A stretch of 64,000 nucleotides of DNA from Tetracentron sinense (GCA_015143295.1 CM026573.1:7242434-7306433), one strand, 5' to 3'. Positions 44,261-57,147 are shown, counted from the stretch's first letter. The notes: generated by a model not told the origin, from the sequence alone. Numbers and translations are program-made.

Positions 44261-47200
44261 TTAGCTTCCTGATCCATCCTGAAGCTTACGAGTCCGATCT
44301 CGCCAAGAACCTTGTTGCTTTGCAAGTACCTACAATCACAGCAAGAATTAGTATGAAATTTGTTCTTATCTCTTTAGGGTCTGTTCTTTTGTTGAGACTT
44401 ATAAAGCTTGGCACTTTGCACTTTATCATGGTTGTTCGTAGAAAAATTGATTCGGATTGTTAAGGTTTCTAATAAATCAATTCTTAACCTCGTGAGATTT
44501 CAAGTCATCATTTTTTTATGATATTTGAAGTCATTCATTTTTTGCCATTTGAAATCTTACGGGAATTGCAACCCAAGAAATGAAAAGCATGATACATCAG
44601 GTTCTCAAAAGAAAATGCATATTGTCAAATGACAAAACTTGCATTGCCCTATTGAGTTTGGAATATGGGGCCATTTTCTTTCCCATGTGGGAATGGATTA
44701 CGTCTTTCCTTCTTCCTTTCACAACTTCTTATCTTATTTGTCTTTGGTAAATGAGGATAGTGCGGAGGCGATTTGGTCAGTTCTTCCTGGTGCAATATCG
44801 TGGTCAATATTACAAGAGAGGAGCAACATGGTGTTTGAAGACTCCCCCTCCACCCATCTCGAATATACTCATGCATCAAACTACTCACTTTAGAGTGGTG
44901 TTCCATCGATGAGTTGGGAGGATCTGGAGAGGTGCCTGATTTGAGTTCCGTTTTTTGTGAGAATTGCAGGCTATGTTTTCAGGGGGTTCTGTCTTATTTC
45001 CATTTTTTCCCTTTTATGAGTTTATGTGCTTGTAAACTCTCTTCATGTCTTGTTTGCTATTCTACTTCTCTTTTGATTAATATAATCATTGATTACCGAA
45101 AAAAAAAAAAAAAAACCAGGAAACAAAGTTTTAAAGGGGTGTACTAAAAACTCTTACCTTGTCACTCATGAGGTTTGTAACAAGGCTATTTCCATTGCTC
45201 TCCTCTCCATCATTCTGCTCCTCTTGTTCTGTAACTGTAATGATAGGCGGTGGAGCTGCTGATGCTCCGAACATTGCCTCATCATGAGCAGCCTTGATTT
45301 CTTCCTCCCTTCTTGCCTTCTCATTATGACAATAAATTGAATCAAAAACTTTTGGATTTAATGAGAAAACCAGACCTTGATTATTGTACCCTAAAATCAG
45401 ACCTTGACTAGCGCACCCTACTTGTATAAGTAATATTAACCTTGACTAGTGCACCCTACTTGTATAAGTAATATCAAATAAACGATGCACAGGCACAGTA
45501 CCTCTACTGCAGAAAACCGGAAGCTTTGCCCCATATGTTTGACCAACACTGCATCATCTTCTGCCGCTGCATATTGGGTGACAGGAATTATCAGTACTAC
45601 TTTCCACAAAAACAATTATTCAAGGTGAAAGAGTAAATTATGTTAAGTTACATATGCAACTGAGAACCGATAAGCTTGTTTCACACTTAATCTATAGATA
45701 CATAATACCTATCAAAAATAAATAAATCCAATAAATACTAAAAATGGAGTTGAGTACCAAAAGAAGCCCATTAGAGTTAATTATCAGGTCTGCTGAAAAA
45801 CTAAAAAATGTTTTTGGTATATCCCTAACGTACGATCACTTGATTGGTCCACTGCTGAGGTACATGCTAGTTATTCATTTATTTCAGCTTCCAAATCAAT
45901 TGAAAAGACATAAGCAGTACACATCATGGCCTTCATCATGCTGGTAAATTTGCAAAACTGAAAAGTTTTAGCACTATGCTTTTGAGGACAATTTTCACTT
46001 TTCTTTGTACATGACAATAAAAGCAACGCAAGGGCATTTTAATTATTTGCAGATACAATTCTCTAATATTTGTGCATTTTTAGCTTTTTAGCATGCATTT
46101 TATTCTATGGTTTTCCATCATTAATGAGCAGTTTAAGGGTGTTGAAAACTTATTTATAATCAGAATTTGTTAGTTTTCTCTACACTAACATTTTGGTTAT
46201 GAAATAGATTTCGAACTAAATGCTCTTAATAAAGGATTAAATACAGGAATATATGGGAAAAGCAACAGTGAAAAACAGATATCCAAGCAGCTAATATTAC
46301 TCCCACCAGTTGCACGGGCAAATGCATTAAAAATGTCAGAGTCTGAGTCTTTCCATACATGAGACATTGGGCAAAAGCATACAGATGACTAAACCAATAG
46401 ATCTGCAGATCAAACACCTTACTGTCTTAATACATATTCAGAAAGACGTAGGCAAAACGGATAACCATTTTAACCTTCACTTTCCGCATCATCAACTTGT
46501 TTGAATGCATTACACATGTTAGATTTTGAATCTTCACACCCATGAGACAATGGGCAAAATCATGCACACGACTAATCCAACAGATTTGCAGATCCAACAC
46601 CTTACTGTCTTAATACATATTCAGAAAGCCGTAGGCAAACGTAGAACGGAATTAACCTTCAATTTCCTCATCATCAAGTGGAGCATCCTTGTTGAACTCA
46701 AATCGTTCCCATCCTGCGCCCACGCCCTTTGTCGTGTCTTTCTCAACTGCAGACCATAACATTTTCAGGAATAAAATATGAAAAAAACTATAGGGCAGAA
46801 CTTATCTAATTAAGCATGTACATTTAGGAGCTTACCTATTGTCAATAAGGAATTACACAAACACATACACGAGAGGGAAAAAAAAATCTTTGTTGTGATG
46901 GGAACCCCAGGGCATAAAATGGTTGTAACTCAAAATTCCACAAGCTAACCAGGTAGGCAGTTCTAATCAATATTGTTCACCAAGGGTTTGTCAATCACAA
47001 ATTTCATGTTGCCCATCAAAGACCAACTAGTGAAAAGTGAAAAACCAAGTGTTTTGGGGTTTTGCACTTGCGCTACTTTATGTTTAGAAAATACTCAGCA
47101 AACCCATAGGAGGTAGACACATAATCATAATTTGATCCACACTCCATAAATCATGTTGGTCCCAATTGCCCATATGATGCAACCCCGTTCAAGCTGCGCT

Positions 47201-50200
47201 GCATATGGACAAACCCAGAAAGAGAGAGAAAAATGCAACAAGTATCAGCAACAACCAGAAAATTACTATCCTGGGAGGACCCCAAGATGGTGGGGCGACA
47301 TCAAGACCTTAGGGTTCATAATGGGTTAAATTTGAGGCCTTTCATATACCCAAAAATAAACCAAATCCTAATTTAATTAATACATTATTAAATGTAAACC
47401 TTATCTAGAACCTAATAAGAAAGAAATCCAACACAGCTAGAAACTCCCTTCCTTTCACATTCTCCTTCTCTCATAGGGGCGGAGCCAGGTGGGGGCCTGC
47501 GGGGGCACGTGCCCCCACTCAAATCTTGTAAAAACTGATTTTTTTTTTGATATATAAATATAGTAATGAGTGGGAAATCAAATCACAACCAATTGCAATT
47601 GAACTCGGAGAGAGTTCAATCGCACCCACAAGTCAACACGTGTCCCTGCTAACCCCCCCCCCCCCCCCCCATTAACTATGGTTAAGAATTAATCCTTAGG
47701 TTGCAACAATCTAACATTGGCCTTTAAGAAAAAAAATATTAACCGTAAGTTTTAAAAATTCTTAACTAAAGTTAAAAGTTTTTTTTTTAAATATTAAAAA
47801 AAACCAAGGTTAGATTATTGAACCCTAAGGGTTAGTGAATCTTAACCATCGTTAATAGGGTTAAAAAGGACATGTGTTGACTTGTGGGTGCGATTGAACT
47901 CTCCCCAAATTCAATCACAATTGGCTGTGCTTCGATATCTAGGAATGAACTTGGCTTTGAGTCAGAATATGTTCAATTGCGAGAATTTGGGATTGCACTC
48001 ACAACGGTATGGGAATCGAAGTTGGTGGGTTAATATTTTTCTATAAACTAAGGTTAAGATTGTTGAATCCTATGGATTAGTGAATCTTAATCATAGTTAC
48101 TCAGGGTTAAAAGAGACATATGTTGACATGTGGGGTGTGATTGAATTCTCCCGAGTTTAATCGCAATTGACTGTGATCTTTAACTCTTGAACTTTAAAAA
48201 AAAGTATCTTCTACACTAAGTTGATTAGTTATTTAATTTGACATAATCATGGATAATGGACAGTTGCCACCTAAAAAAAGTATACTATATTATTAATTAT
48301 TTAACATGGCATATCTATAGTGAAGGTGGACAATTGTCTCGTAGATAAGGAGAAACAATACCCATAAGATATATACGAAATATATGGATGGAATGACCCA
48401 AGAACATAGTCATAAAAAAAAATTTCGGGGCGACACAGAATATTCAATGCCCACCTAATAATTCACAACAAATCAATCTATCAATAATTACTACCACATT
48501 TTCAATTAACCACTGTGTCCCCCCACTACTAGAAAATCTTGACTCCGCCCCTGTTCTCTCATACACACCTCTTTCAAGAAAAAGAGTTTAATTTGTGTGG
48601 TTGAGACTTGAGATGTACCAAGAATTGGTACATATAGAGAATAAAAAAGAATAAGTGCACGATGTACAAAAGTATTTAACTGAATATTTATAAAAACTAA
48701 TAAAAAAAAAATCAAAAGAGAGTCTGACAAGATACCAGTTTGAGAAAGCTGAAGCTTCATCTTTGCTTTAACTCTTTCAGCTGGTGTCTGTTCACAACGG
48801 AAAAACAATTTTTTGTCATACTTCACAATTGATGGCAACAATAGAAAAGGGAAAAGAGAAGACAACATATACTAAATCCAAACCATAATGCTTTCTATAA
48901 TTTCCATATCCAGTTCCTACTTGATGCTGCCATTGCAATATTTACAAAGAGCCAAATATTTAACAATTACTACTAGCCATGTAGGGAAGTACAATAGATT
49001 AATATGACTAATTACTAGACATAAGAGTTAAGAGACTCATGCCACTTCCCATCACAAGGCTATCTGGAAATCTTGTGCCCCCTAAGGTAAGAGATTTTGC
49101 TTGGACTCTAGCAAGGTCAGTACATATGACTTCATTTAGAGAATGAGAAACACAATGGTCAATTTATCTGCATGTTTGTTGTGTTTGCAGAACTGGGAGA
49201 TATCAACCATCTATTCATTCATTTCATGACCCTCACTGGCCTTGATTGGGTGCTCCCCCACTTGGTTGCATAATGCTCGAGGTGGCTTGGAGCCTCTGGA
49301 AAGAACAACAAGATATTCCAGAGCAAAACAGTTGGCATTAATCACATTCTAGACAGGATCCAATCCCGTGTAGCTACATGGGTATCTACTTCATCTATCT
49401 TTATAGAGAATTTGACGAGGTGACATTATCAGGGATTCGGTCATCATAGGTCCCCCAAGCTATGTCGACATTATCATCAGCTTATACTCTAGTGCATCCA
49501 AACCCAACAGCAATAATGAGATTAATGCATATCATGAAGTGAATTAGAAAACTTCAATGGTAACACATGTTCCCTTAATATTCAATTGGAGATTATATTG
49601 CAGAGAAACAGACAAATATAAACAGCAAAACCCATTGAAATCAAGATACTAACCATATCGGCATACCCCGCAATTAGCCCTGTATAGTCGATGGTGTTGT
49701 TCCTCTCTTTCTTGCTTTTACTCTCACCTCTATCCTTATACCCTTTGCCTCTGCCCTTCTCCAATCTCTGATCCTGAGGAGATGAGCTCCTACTCATTCT
49801 TCCTCTGTCTCGTGAAGAACTTCGAGACCTGCTTCTCCTCCTCCTCTTCCTCTCACTTCTATCTCTATCTCTATCCCTACTTGACGAACGATGTCGATGC
49901 CTCGAACCATGTCCATCTCTACTTCTCCTATCTCTCTCTCTACTAGAAGAACGATGCCTACTCCTCTTCGAATCGTGCCCTAAATCGTACTTACTTCCAT
50001 CTCTACTCCGACTATCTGGAACCCTAGAATGCGTTTCGGAACCCTGATTCTTCTTGAGCTTGTTTTGAATGTTCTCGAGCTGTTTTTGTTTCTGAAACTC
50101 GGTTTCATTTCCGGGGCTCGAAGCCCTAACGAAGTTTCTAAGGAAGGAAGACGAAGAAGGAAGAGCAGAACCTTTCGAAGGGGCGTTGTTACTGGCAGTG

Positions 50201-50292
50201 TCTGAAAAACCAAGACCTTGTTTGAATCTCGCTGCACCTTCACCTTTGCGCGTGAGCTCGTCGTAATATGCAGCTGCTTTTTCTTCCTCCAT
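44261..50292 (-). CDS. RSRC2-like arginine/serine-rich splicing-related protein, 357 aa, 6 exons
   Basis: Exons, high to low: 49654-50292, 48736-48787, 46657-46746, 45502-45566, 45158-45316, 44261-44329 (1074 nt, phases agree). The N-terminus (YYDELTRKGEGAARFKQGLG) is followed by a QKQLENIQNKLKKNQ helix, an RS-rich region over residues about 90-190 with many SRHRSSSRERD-type repeats, then DYTGLIAGYADMTPAERVKA. The C-terminal part (GWERFEFNKDAPLDDEEIE, HMGQSFRFSAVEARREEE, AAHDEAMFGA, QQGSWRDRTRK) matches the plant relatives of human RSRC2. Such nuclear RS proteins are thought to act in pre-mRNA splicing; no specific role is shown. ATG 50292 is the first in frame. Intron 2 carries a 1.1-kb hAT element, intron 1 and the last intron carry LINE fragments, and the end of exon 3 is partly duplicated in the next intron. 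Confidence 0.9.
44640..45117 (+). mobile_element. 3' fragment of an L1-type LINE, last intron of the RSRC2-like gene
   Basis: The plus-strand frame contains IWSVLPGAISWSILQERSNM, the same zf-RVT tail motif as at 10203-10558. A 3' UTR and a long poly(A) (45100-45116) follow. It is 5'-truncated and its orientation is opposite to the host gene. Confidence 0.7.
46320..46683. repeat. 182-bp tandem duplication covering the end of exon 3
   Basis: Two copies, 46320-46501 and 46502-46683, share blocks such as CACCTTACTGTCTTAATACA and TATTCAGAAAG. The right copy includes the last 27 bases of exon 3 and its donor. The left copy has a decayed version (TTCACTTTCCGCATCATCAA) with a GT still at the donor position. 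Confidence 0.75.
47474..48553. mobile_element. hAT-like element (1080 bp), GGGGCGGAGCCAGG family, intron 2 of the RSRC2-like gene
   Basis: It starts TAGGGGCGGAGCCAGG and ends TTGACTCCGCCCCTG, between exact 8-bp repeats TTCTCTCA (47466-47473, 48554-48561). It is non-coding. It has been invaded by the foldback MITE at 47579-47935 and a second, more decayed relative at about 48030-48175. Confidence 0.85.
47579..47935. mobile_element. Foldback MITE nested in the hAT-like element
   Basis: The arms ACCAATTGCAATTGAACTC ... GTCAACACGTGTCC pair with the right arm GACTTGTGGGTGCGATTG ... CAATTGGCTGTG. It is the same family as the copy in the APC8 promoter. A run of 18 C (47653-47670) lies in the left arm. 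Confidence 0.8.
49040..49430 (+). mobile_element. LINE fragment (zf-RVT region), intron 1 of the RSRC2-like gene
   Basis: Across frames the plus strand reads HKAIWKSCAPPKVRDFAW and later KIFQSKTVGINHILDRIQSR, typical of the zf-RVT end of plant L1 ORF2. Frameshifts and a probable internal deletion break it. Confidence 0.6.
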
Positions 50293-50589
50293 TGATGAGG
50301 TTTTGAGATCAGAAAACAGAGCTCTGAAAAACCCTAGAATTGAAAATGTAGTGGCCGAACCAGCCGTCTGAATCCAACAGATGTTTGGGTCAGTTTTGAC
50401 TTTTTGCTTTCGACTCTCCGCAAGGAACTATTGTCCGAGTTTCTTAGACTCTATCTACAGTCTAGTGGGACAATGGATGAGCTTGAGCTACGCCCGAGCA
50501 ATGTTTTCATATCCGAACCGGAGGTCCAACCGGTTCGACTTCCGACCGTGCCTCTCAAGGAGAGATTGAACCCAACTAATAATAATTCC

Positions 50590-50710
50590 CTGGTTTGCTC
50601 GAGTGGTAAGATGTAACCTTTGGGATCGGTTTCAAATCTCAGAGCCTACCATATGTACTAATTTAACTAAATTCTTAACCAACCTACTAATCTAGATAAA
50701 TAAGGATCAA
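50590..50710 (+). repeat. tRNA-derived SINE
   Basis: TGGTTTGCTCGAGTGGTAAG (A-box-like) is followed by ATCGGTTTCAAATCTC (B-box-like), the spacing of a tRNA-type promoter. A body with CTAATCTAGATAAATAAGG and an A-rich tail (AAAAAATAATAAG) follow. Confidence 0.6.
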
Positions 50711-52239
50711 ATAAAAAATAATAAGAAGAAGAAGGAATTGCTAGCCACCCTTCAAGATTCCAGCCTTTCCTGCTTATACAGTATAAGGGGATTTGCATGG
50801 CCCGAGGAACTTAGTCGAGTACTCTAAGAGGTCCGGATACCCTCGTTCCCAACAAAAAAAAAAAAGGAGTGACAAAGAAGACATTGAATTCCTTTATTTT
50901 GTTTTCTTGCTAACCAAACGGAACTTGAGAGAATGGAGATGCATGTAGTTATTCTGATCCTCATAAGAGGAGAAACTCCCGGGTTAAAAGGGACGGAATC
51001 TAGATGAAAAGTCAGGTGGATTCGGATTTGGATGCATAGACTGCCGGGTCAGAATTGTTGATCCTGGCCTGATTTTGGAATTGGTTTTTCCTGTTTTTTT
51101 TTTTTTTGTTCTCTCTTTTACTTTTTTTTTGGTGGACTCGGAGATCATATAAGATGAATGTGTAGATCCCGACTTCCACAACTTCATAAAGCGAGATTCC
51201 TCATATTAATTGTCTCCATATAGAGTATAGCATAACCTTGTCTTTCTCCTTTTCCACTCTCCTGGGGTTGGTTGTTGGTAGGAGAAGATGAAGGTGACTG
51301 TTTCTTAAAGAGAGCCTAGTCCTAGTCTCCAAGAATCTTGCAACTACTACAACCAAAGAATGCCCGATCACACTTGCTGAAAAGAGTTAGCAAATCTTTT
51401 TCTAAAGTATAATTTATGTGGTTTTTCTTTTTCTATTCTTTAATGCTTTTGGAATAAGGCACTTGATAATGTAGATGAGGTCCATCATTCTCAATGAACC
51501 CTAACAATAGTCATGGATGAGGCCCACCATTATAACGACACCGACTATAGTCATCAATCTGAACCATTGTTTTGTGCTTGGCCCATCAAAGTGAGCCACA
51601 CAGATCTTTTAGTTGCAACTCTAAAGTAAGAAGTAAGGACAATTAGGTAATGTTTGGATAGACATTTTTAGCTCTTGAGGAGTTAAAACTCGGTTAAAAT
51701 GTGTTTTGATTTGACACTTAAGAGAGTAACTTCTCCTCAAGTCAAAGGTAATAAAAAGTCAAAATGTTAGCTTTTAGGGGAAGCTGCCCCAACTAGCTTT
51801 CGTGGGAAGTCCCGATTTATAAAAATAATTATGGTTCTTAAAAGTTTATTTGAAGAAGTCTTTCTCTTCGCAAAGAAATTTATCCAACTTCTCTATCAAG
51901 GTTAGGGCTATGATTTCAATCCTAGCACCAATTGTTAACATGTCAGCCTAAATTGTTGATGAGATAGTGTTAGGGAAGGGATCAAGTACATTCTTTTGGG
52001 AGAAAATGCATGGCCTATTTGCAAGAGAAAGGAATCAAGAAGTTTTCAAAAAATCATCAACTAAGGTATTGCGTGTTTGTTCGCTATTTTTTTTCATATA
52101 GTATATACTAATATATAACAGTATATACACTCGTATAACATCATTTATTTTTAATATATAATATCCGTTAAATGTATAATAGTGTATAACACAGTTATAC
52201 ATAATTTATAACTATTATATTATACATAGTTATAAACTG

Positions 52240-52284
<45 letters not shown>
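52240..52284. repeat. (TA)n microsatellite
   Basis: About 22 uninterrupted TA units, preceded by TATAACT-rich degenerate repeats from about 52100. Confidence 0.95.
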
Positions 52285-52287
<3 letters not shown>

Positions 52288-53099
52288 ACATTCTAATGAG
52301 TCATGCTCATTAAAGCTTGTAATTAGTAGTCCCTAATAATGTGGCATGTGACAATTATTTTTGGAATCTGACCGTTGGATGTCAAGACAAATTCAATAGA
52401 CATGTGACAAAAAAATTAGTTCAATCGGACATTTATAGATTGTCTGATCAAAGAAGGGAAGATCTGCCATTTTTATATCTTGGGTAGGGTCTAATGAATC
52501 TTAAGGGGTTAATGTTGTAAACTAGGGTCTATTGGGACGGTCTAAACATGTCTGACCGAACTAATTTTTTGGCATGTGTCTCCAATGGACCCAACTTGAA
52601 GCTTCAATGAGCATGACATTATATACTAGTGGACGGCGCGTGCGATGCACATGGGAGAGAGAGAGGGGAAAGGGAGAGAGACTGGGAAGATGGATCCTAG
52701 TGAGGGCATTTTGAAATTTTATTAAAAATTATTTTGGGTATGGAAATTTGAGGGACATTTTAGATTTAAAAAAATTGTGAAGGCACGTTAATATAGAAAT
52801 TGACATTTTGAGAACCCCAAAGCCCTACCTTTTCTCTTGAAAGGTAGTTAGCACATAGAGAGGGTGTGCCTTTTCGTTGAGAGAGACCAAAGAGGAGCAT
52901 GAGAGAAAAGGATAAAGATTTGAGGAAATCATAAAGACATATAGGGATTATTGTTAGTTGTAGTTGATATTACTTCAATACCCCTACTAACCTTTCTCAT
53001 GTAAAATAAGATAACATTATATCTTAATTTTTTAATATGGAGTTATGGATAACATAGAAGAAATATATAAATTTCACCTTAGTAACTACGTTCACACTA

Positions 53100-55686
53100 T
53101 AGGGTTGTCAATGAGTCGAGCCAACTTGACTCGGTTCGAAACGAGCCGAGCTTGAGCAGGATTAAAAAGCTCATCGAACCGAGCCAAGCTGAGCCGAGTA
53201 AGCTCATTTAAATAACGAGCCGAATTCGAGTAAGAGGTAGCTAAACTTAGCTCGGGTCGACTAATTCAATGAATACCCATGTACAGTTATACCCCTGCCA
53301 ATATTGAGTTTTACATTAAAAGTATAAGAAAATGAAATAAATTTTTTAAATTAAGAACATGAAATGTTGGTTAGTGAAAACACTATTTTATCTTCCCATT
53401 TTCTTTGTACCCAACCATTTAACTGTTAGAATATCGTCTCTACTATACTTTATTTTTAAAAAAAATTAGAACGTAACGAGTCGGCTCGAGCTCGATGATT
53501 TGTGGACGAGCCAAGCCCGAGCTGTAGAACCCCAAAACTCATTCACCTAGTTGGTGAATAGTGTCAATGAATAGCGATTTTTTATCAAAATGGGTCATCG
53601 ATGTGTTAAATCATCGATGTGTTATGGTGTATGTATTATGAATAAGAGATGTTGGAATAAAAAATATAATAGTATATGGGTGTTAAAGTCAATGTAAAAG
53701 AGTAGAAACACACTAGGTAAGTAATGGAAGAGTGAAAGCACTTTAAATGGAAAAAATGAGAAAAATAAGAGGATTCACCAAGTTTTAGTGAATCCCGGTC
53801 AACCGCCCCTCAAGGCCGGTTGATCGACTGTCACGAAAAAGGCCAAAACTGGCCAACAAAGAGTTGGTTATGCAAAGGCCGGTTGACTGACTGTGGGATT
53901 TTTTTCCAAATTGGGTTAATAGTAAGGTTTTTCCCCAGGTCGGTCGACTGCCCCTCCTAGCCGGTCGACCAGGAATCCGAACTTTTGCTTGGTTTGGTCT
54001 GATGAACCATTTCATTAAGGGTATTATGGTTTTTTGACCTTCCATTTTCCTATAAAGGCCCCAATTTCGTGATTAGAGTTTCATAAACCCTCAAAACATC
54101 CTAAGAGAGTTCTAAAAGGAGAAATTAGAGGAAAAGGAAGGGGAGAAGCTAGGGTTTCTATTGGGGAATCAAGGTGGAGCTTGCATTCCTCCTTCAAGCT
54201 TGAATTCTTCTTGAAGCTTGGGTAACACATTCTCAAGCATTTTTCTCCAATCCTAAAGGTAAGTTCATCTTACTAACTAACTTTGTTATGATGCAAAGAT
54301 TTAATGTATGATTTTTAGTAGGATTTGCTAATACTCATTACTAGATAACTTTATTTTGATCAAATGCATAAATAAGGGTTTTTAAGGTTGAGATTTTCCT
54401 ACAACAAACTATGATTCTAAGTATGATGTTGATAATATAGGCTTAATGACCAAGATTTGGTGATGCAATGACATAATTAATGAAATTGTTCCATGTTTTT
54501 AGAATTTGTCCAAGTGTACTGTGATACTAATATGTCGTGTATGAATTCGTATGTAATGTTTAAAGCTTTCCATATATATTATGATGCTTACAAGTACTCC
54601 ATGCACTTTATGTTTTACATGATCAAGGTTTTCTCATAAGCATGGTATTTCAAGGATCATAAGAAAGGTTTTTCAAAGAAAATTCATAAGCTTTGGGCTG
54701 GTAATTTTAAGATCGGTTATCTCGTGCTCACAAGGATCAAATCTAAGATCTTGCATAAACTCTAAAGATCATAAATCTCACAAGGCTTTTAAGAATTCAT
54801 AAGAAATGCATAAGTCTAAGATTGGTTACAAGACTCACAAGGTTACAAGCTTTATAAGTGCTCATAAGCTCTACGGATCAAGTCTAAGATTTTGCATAAG
54901 TCTCCAAGGATCATAAAGCTTATAAGAACTCGTAAGCTCACAAAGAACTTACAAGCTCACAAGGAACTATAAGAACTAACGAGGCTCATAAGCATTCATA
55001 AGAACTAATAAGGCATGTACACGGTGTTTTGTTTTCCATGAAAGATAAGATTTTACTAACGGTTTTCTATGATGAGTTTTTAAACATGAATTTTATGAAT
55101 GGTATTCCTTTTAGTATATGCACGTGATATTATTGTCATTATAGTATTGTTAGGTAGTGGTTGTACTCGCTAAATATTCTATGCTCAACCATACATTTTA
55201 TGTCGCCAGGTCAGTACGACATTTGTGATCTCAGTCCGTGGGTCGAGGAGGACTACGGAAAGGAGGAGCCGACAGAGGCTCAGCCAGAGGAGGATAGGAA
55301 CCTTGACAGGTGACCTTATCCTGGATACTATTGAGAGTGAGTGAGAGAGAGAGATTACATTTGTATTTTGATGAGTAAACCTGTCTACTCTTATTTTGGT
55401 TTAGGTATTGTACAAACTTGGAATACTGATCATGTATAAAAGTAAAAATTTTAAGTTTACACTTCCGTACTATTTTATGTTTCCGCTATGCTATGCCTTA
55501 GATATTTTACAGGATGACTTGGTATCAGATATTGTACATCACGAGCCAAAGTATCCCTAACTCCTAGGGGGTATTTTGAGTCGCGACACGAGCTCACCTT
55601 TTCGAGCTCGAGCCGAGCCTGAGCAAGATCAAAAATCCAACGAGCCGGGCCTAAGCAATGCCCAGCTCGGCTTGTTGACACCCCTA
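53100..55686. mobile_element. hAT-type MITE (GAGCTCGAGCC-rich family) split by a solo LTR
   Basis: The left part 53100-53522 starts TAGGGTTGTCAATGAG. The right part 55594-55686 ends TTGTTGACACCCCTA, and both are rich in GAGCCGAGC words. The flanks share GTTCACA (53090-53096 and 55688-55694), a decayed 7-8-bp target duplication. Without the LTR and its 5-bp duplication the element is about 516 bp. Confidence 0.8.
53523..55588. mobile_element. Solo LTR (2066 bp), probable Ty3/gypsy Tekay/Del type, inside a MITE
   Basis: It starts TGTAGAACCCCAAAACTC and ends GTATTTTGAGTCGCGACA. The exact 5-bp direct repeat CGAGC flanks it (53518-53522, 55589-55593). Its length and the TGTARNACCCC-type start suggest the Tekay/Del chromovirus group, an inference. 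A run of ACTCACAAGG / CTCATAAG-type short repeats occupies 54660-55010. No internal domain is present. Confidence 0.85.
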
Positions 55687-56237
55687 AGTTCACAGTAAGA
55701 TACCATAAAATTTGGACTCATTAGGAATATTAGAAAAACAATCAACTAACTTTTTAACCTCGCTTCTCTTATTATAATAGTAGAGATATCATTAATACAA
55801 GTATTATATATTATTCTTACACATTAAATGTCATATAATAAAGTTCTATATATACACAATATTATAACAAAAAAATATTTAATGATTGGAGATGGGCTAC
55901 CTGACTAATAACAAAGTCTGGTCCAGCTTAACCCAAGTAAAAATTAGTCTAGACTCGAGGCCTATATATCAAACCCATGTAGAACTGGGCTTACTCAGCC
56001 CAACCAAATCTCAGTCCAGCTCGACCCATTGTCAGCCCTAGTCAAGAGGGGACATATGTGAGAGATTTCTTAGGGTGAGAAGTGTAAAAAAGAGACAAGC
56101 GGGGCCAAGCAATTTATTCTTCTCTTTATATCTCCCTTTGTTAGTTGAGTAGTAAAAAATTTTCCCCTCTTGCTCAAGTGTAGTTGTAGTTGTAACTTCT
56201 TCCCATTTGTATACATAAATATAATGTAATATGTTTA

Positions 56238-56268
<31 letters not shown>

Positions 56269-56353
56269 TTGTTAATGGGCAAATCTCGAATTGTGGATCC
56301 CAACGTCACATTACTGAGGGCTCTTTCCATATCCATGAAGGAGTTTCCTCTTA

Positions 56354-56735
56354 GGGTGTGTTCGGTTGAGGGGTAAATGAGTGGGAGAAAGTAAAGTGAA
56401 GTGAAGTGAAGTAAAGTGAAAGAATTATATAAATTCTCTTGTGTGTTTGGTTTGAGAGAAAAGTTTAGAGGAAAATATAAATTTTTTCTAAATTACCTTT
56501 TGCTCTCTTTAGGAATAAGATTCAACAAAAGGATAGATTTGGAATTAGAAGCTTTTACTTTACTTTCTTTTATAATTCCAACTTTTTGGTGGAATAAGGT
56601 TTTGGTGAAAGTGAGAGAAAGTTGGACACTATTGAAAAAGTTCAAGTTTTACTTTACCCCAAAATCCCTCAAACCGAACAGTTTTCTCCCACTTTCACCC
56701 ATTTTCCTATACTTTCCCCTCAACCGAACACACCC
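56354..56735. mobile_element. Tourist-like (PIF/Harbinger) MITE, 382 bp
   Basis: GGGTGTGTTCGGTTGAGGGG at the left is exactly complementary to the right end. TTA flanks both sides (56351-56353, 56736-56738), the standard PIF/Harbinger target. A related decayed element starts at once at 56739 (GGGTGTGTTCATG) and seems to end near 57107 (ATATACACCC). Confidence 0.88.
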
Positions 56736-57147
56736 TTAGGGTGTGTTCATGAAAATGTTCGTTTCACTAACGTCAATCTCTCAAGAATTGAATTTCCCAA
56801 TAGAATTAATTCTTGAGAAAATCAATTTCTCACGATATATGCATTTTATGTTCGGTCTAAGCACAATTCAAAAGTAAATTCTCTTAATTTTCTAGTTCAT
56901 GTGTTTGGCTGGGCATGGGAAATGAACAATTTTTTTTTCTTTTTGTCATTTTGTAGATAATTTTTTTTAATCAAGATTTGAACTTTTATGATTTTCACGA
57001 TCTTTAAAGAAGAAATTCATGTCTCCAGTTGAGGCTAAGACATGAATTTCCTATAATGATGGTAAATTTGTTTCTCACGCCAAACTCATTTTTCGAAATA
57101 TACACCCTAAAATCAATCTGGAAGAGCGTGGATACCACCCTTCCTTG

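Noticed and set aside
50473..50616. 48-codon plus-strand ORF (MDELELRPSN...) divergent from the RSRC2-like gene
   Set aside because: Its codons look plausible, but it runs into a SINE and has no homologue I can name. It could be a truncated gene fragment; not supported as a gene.
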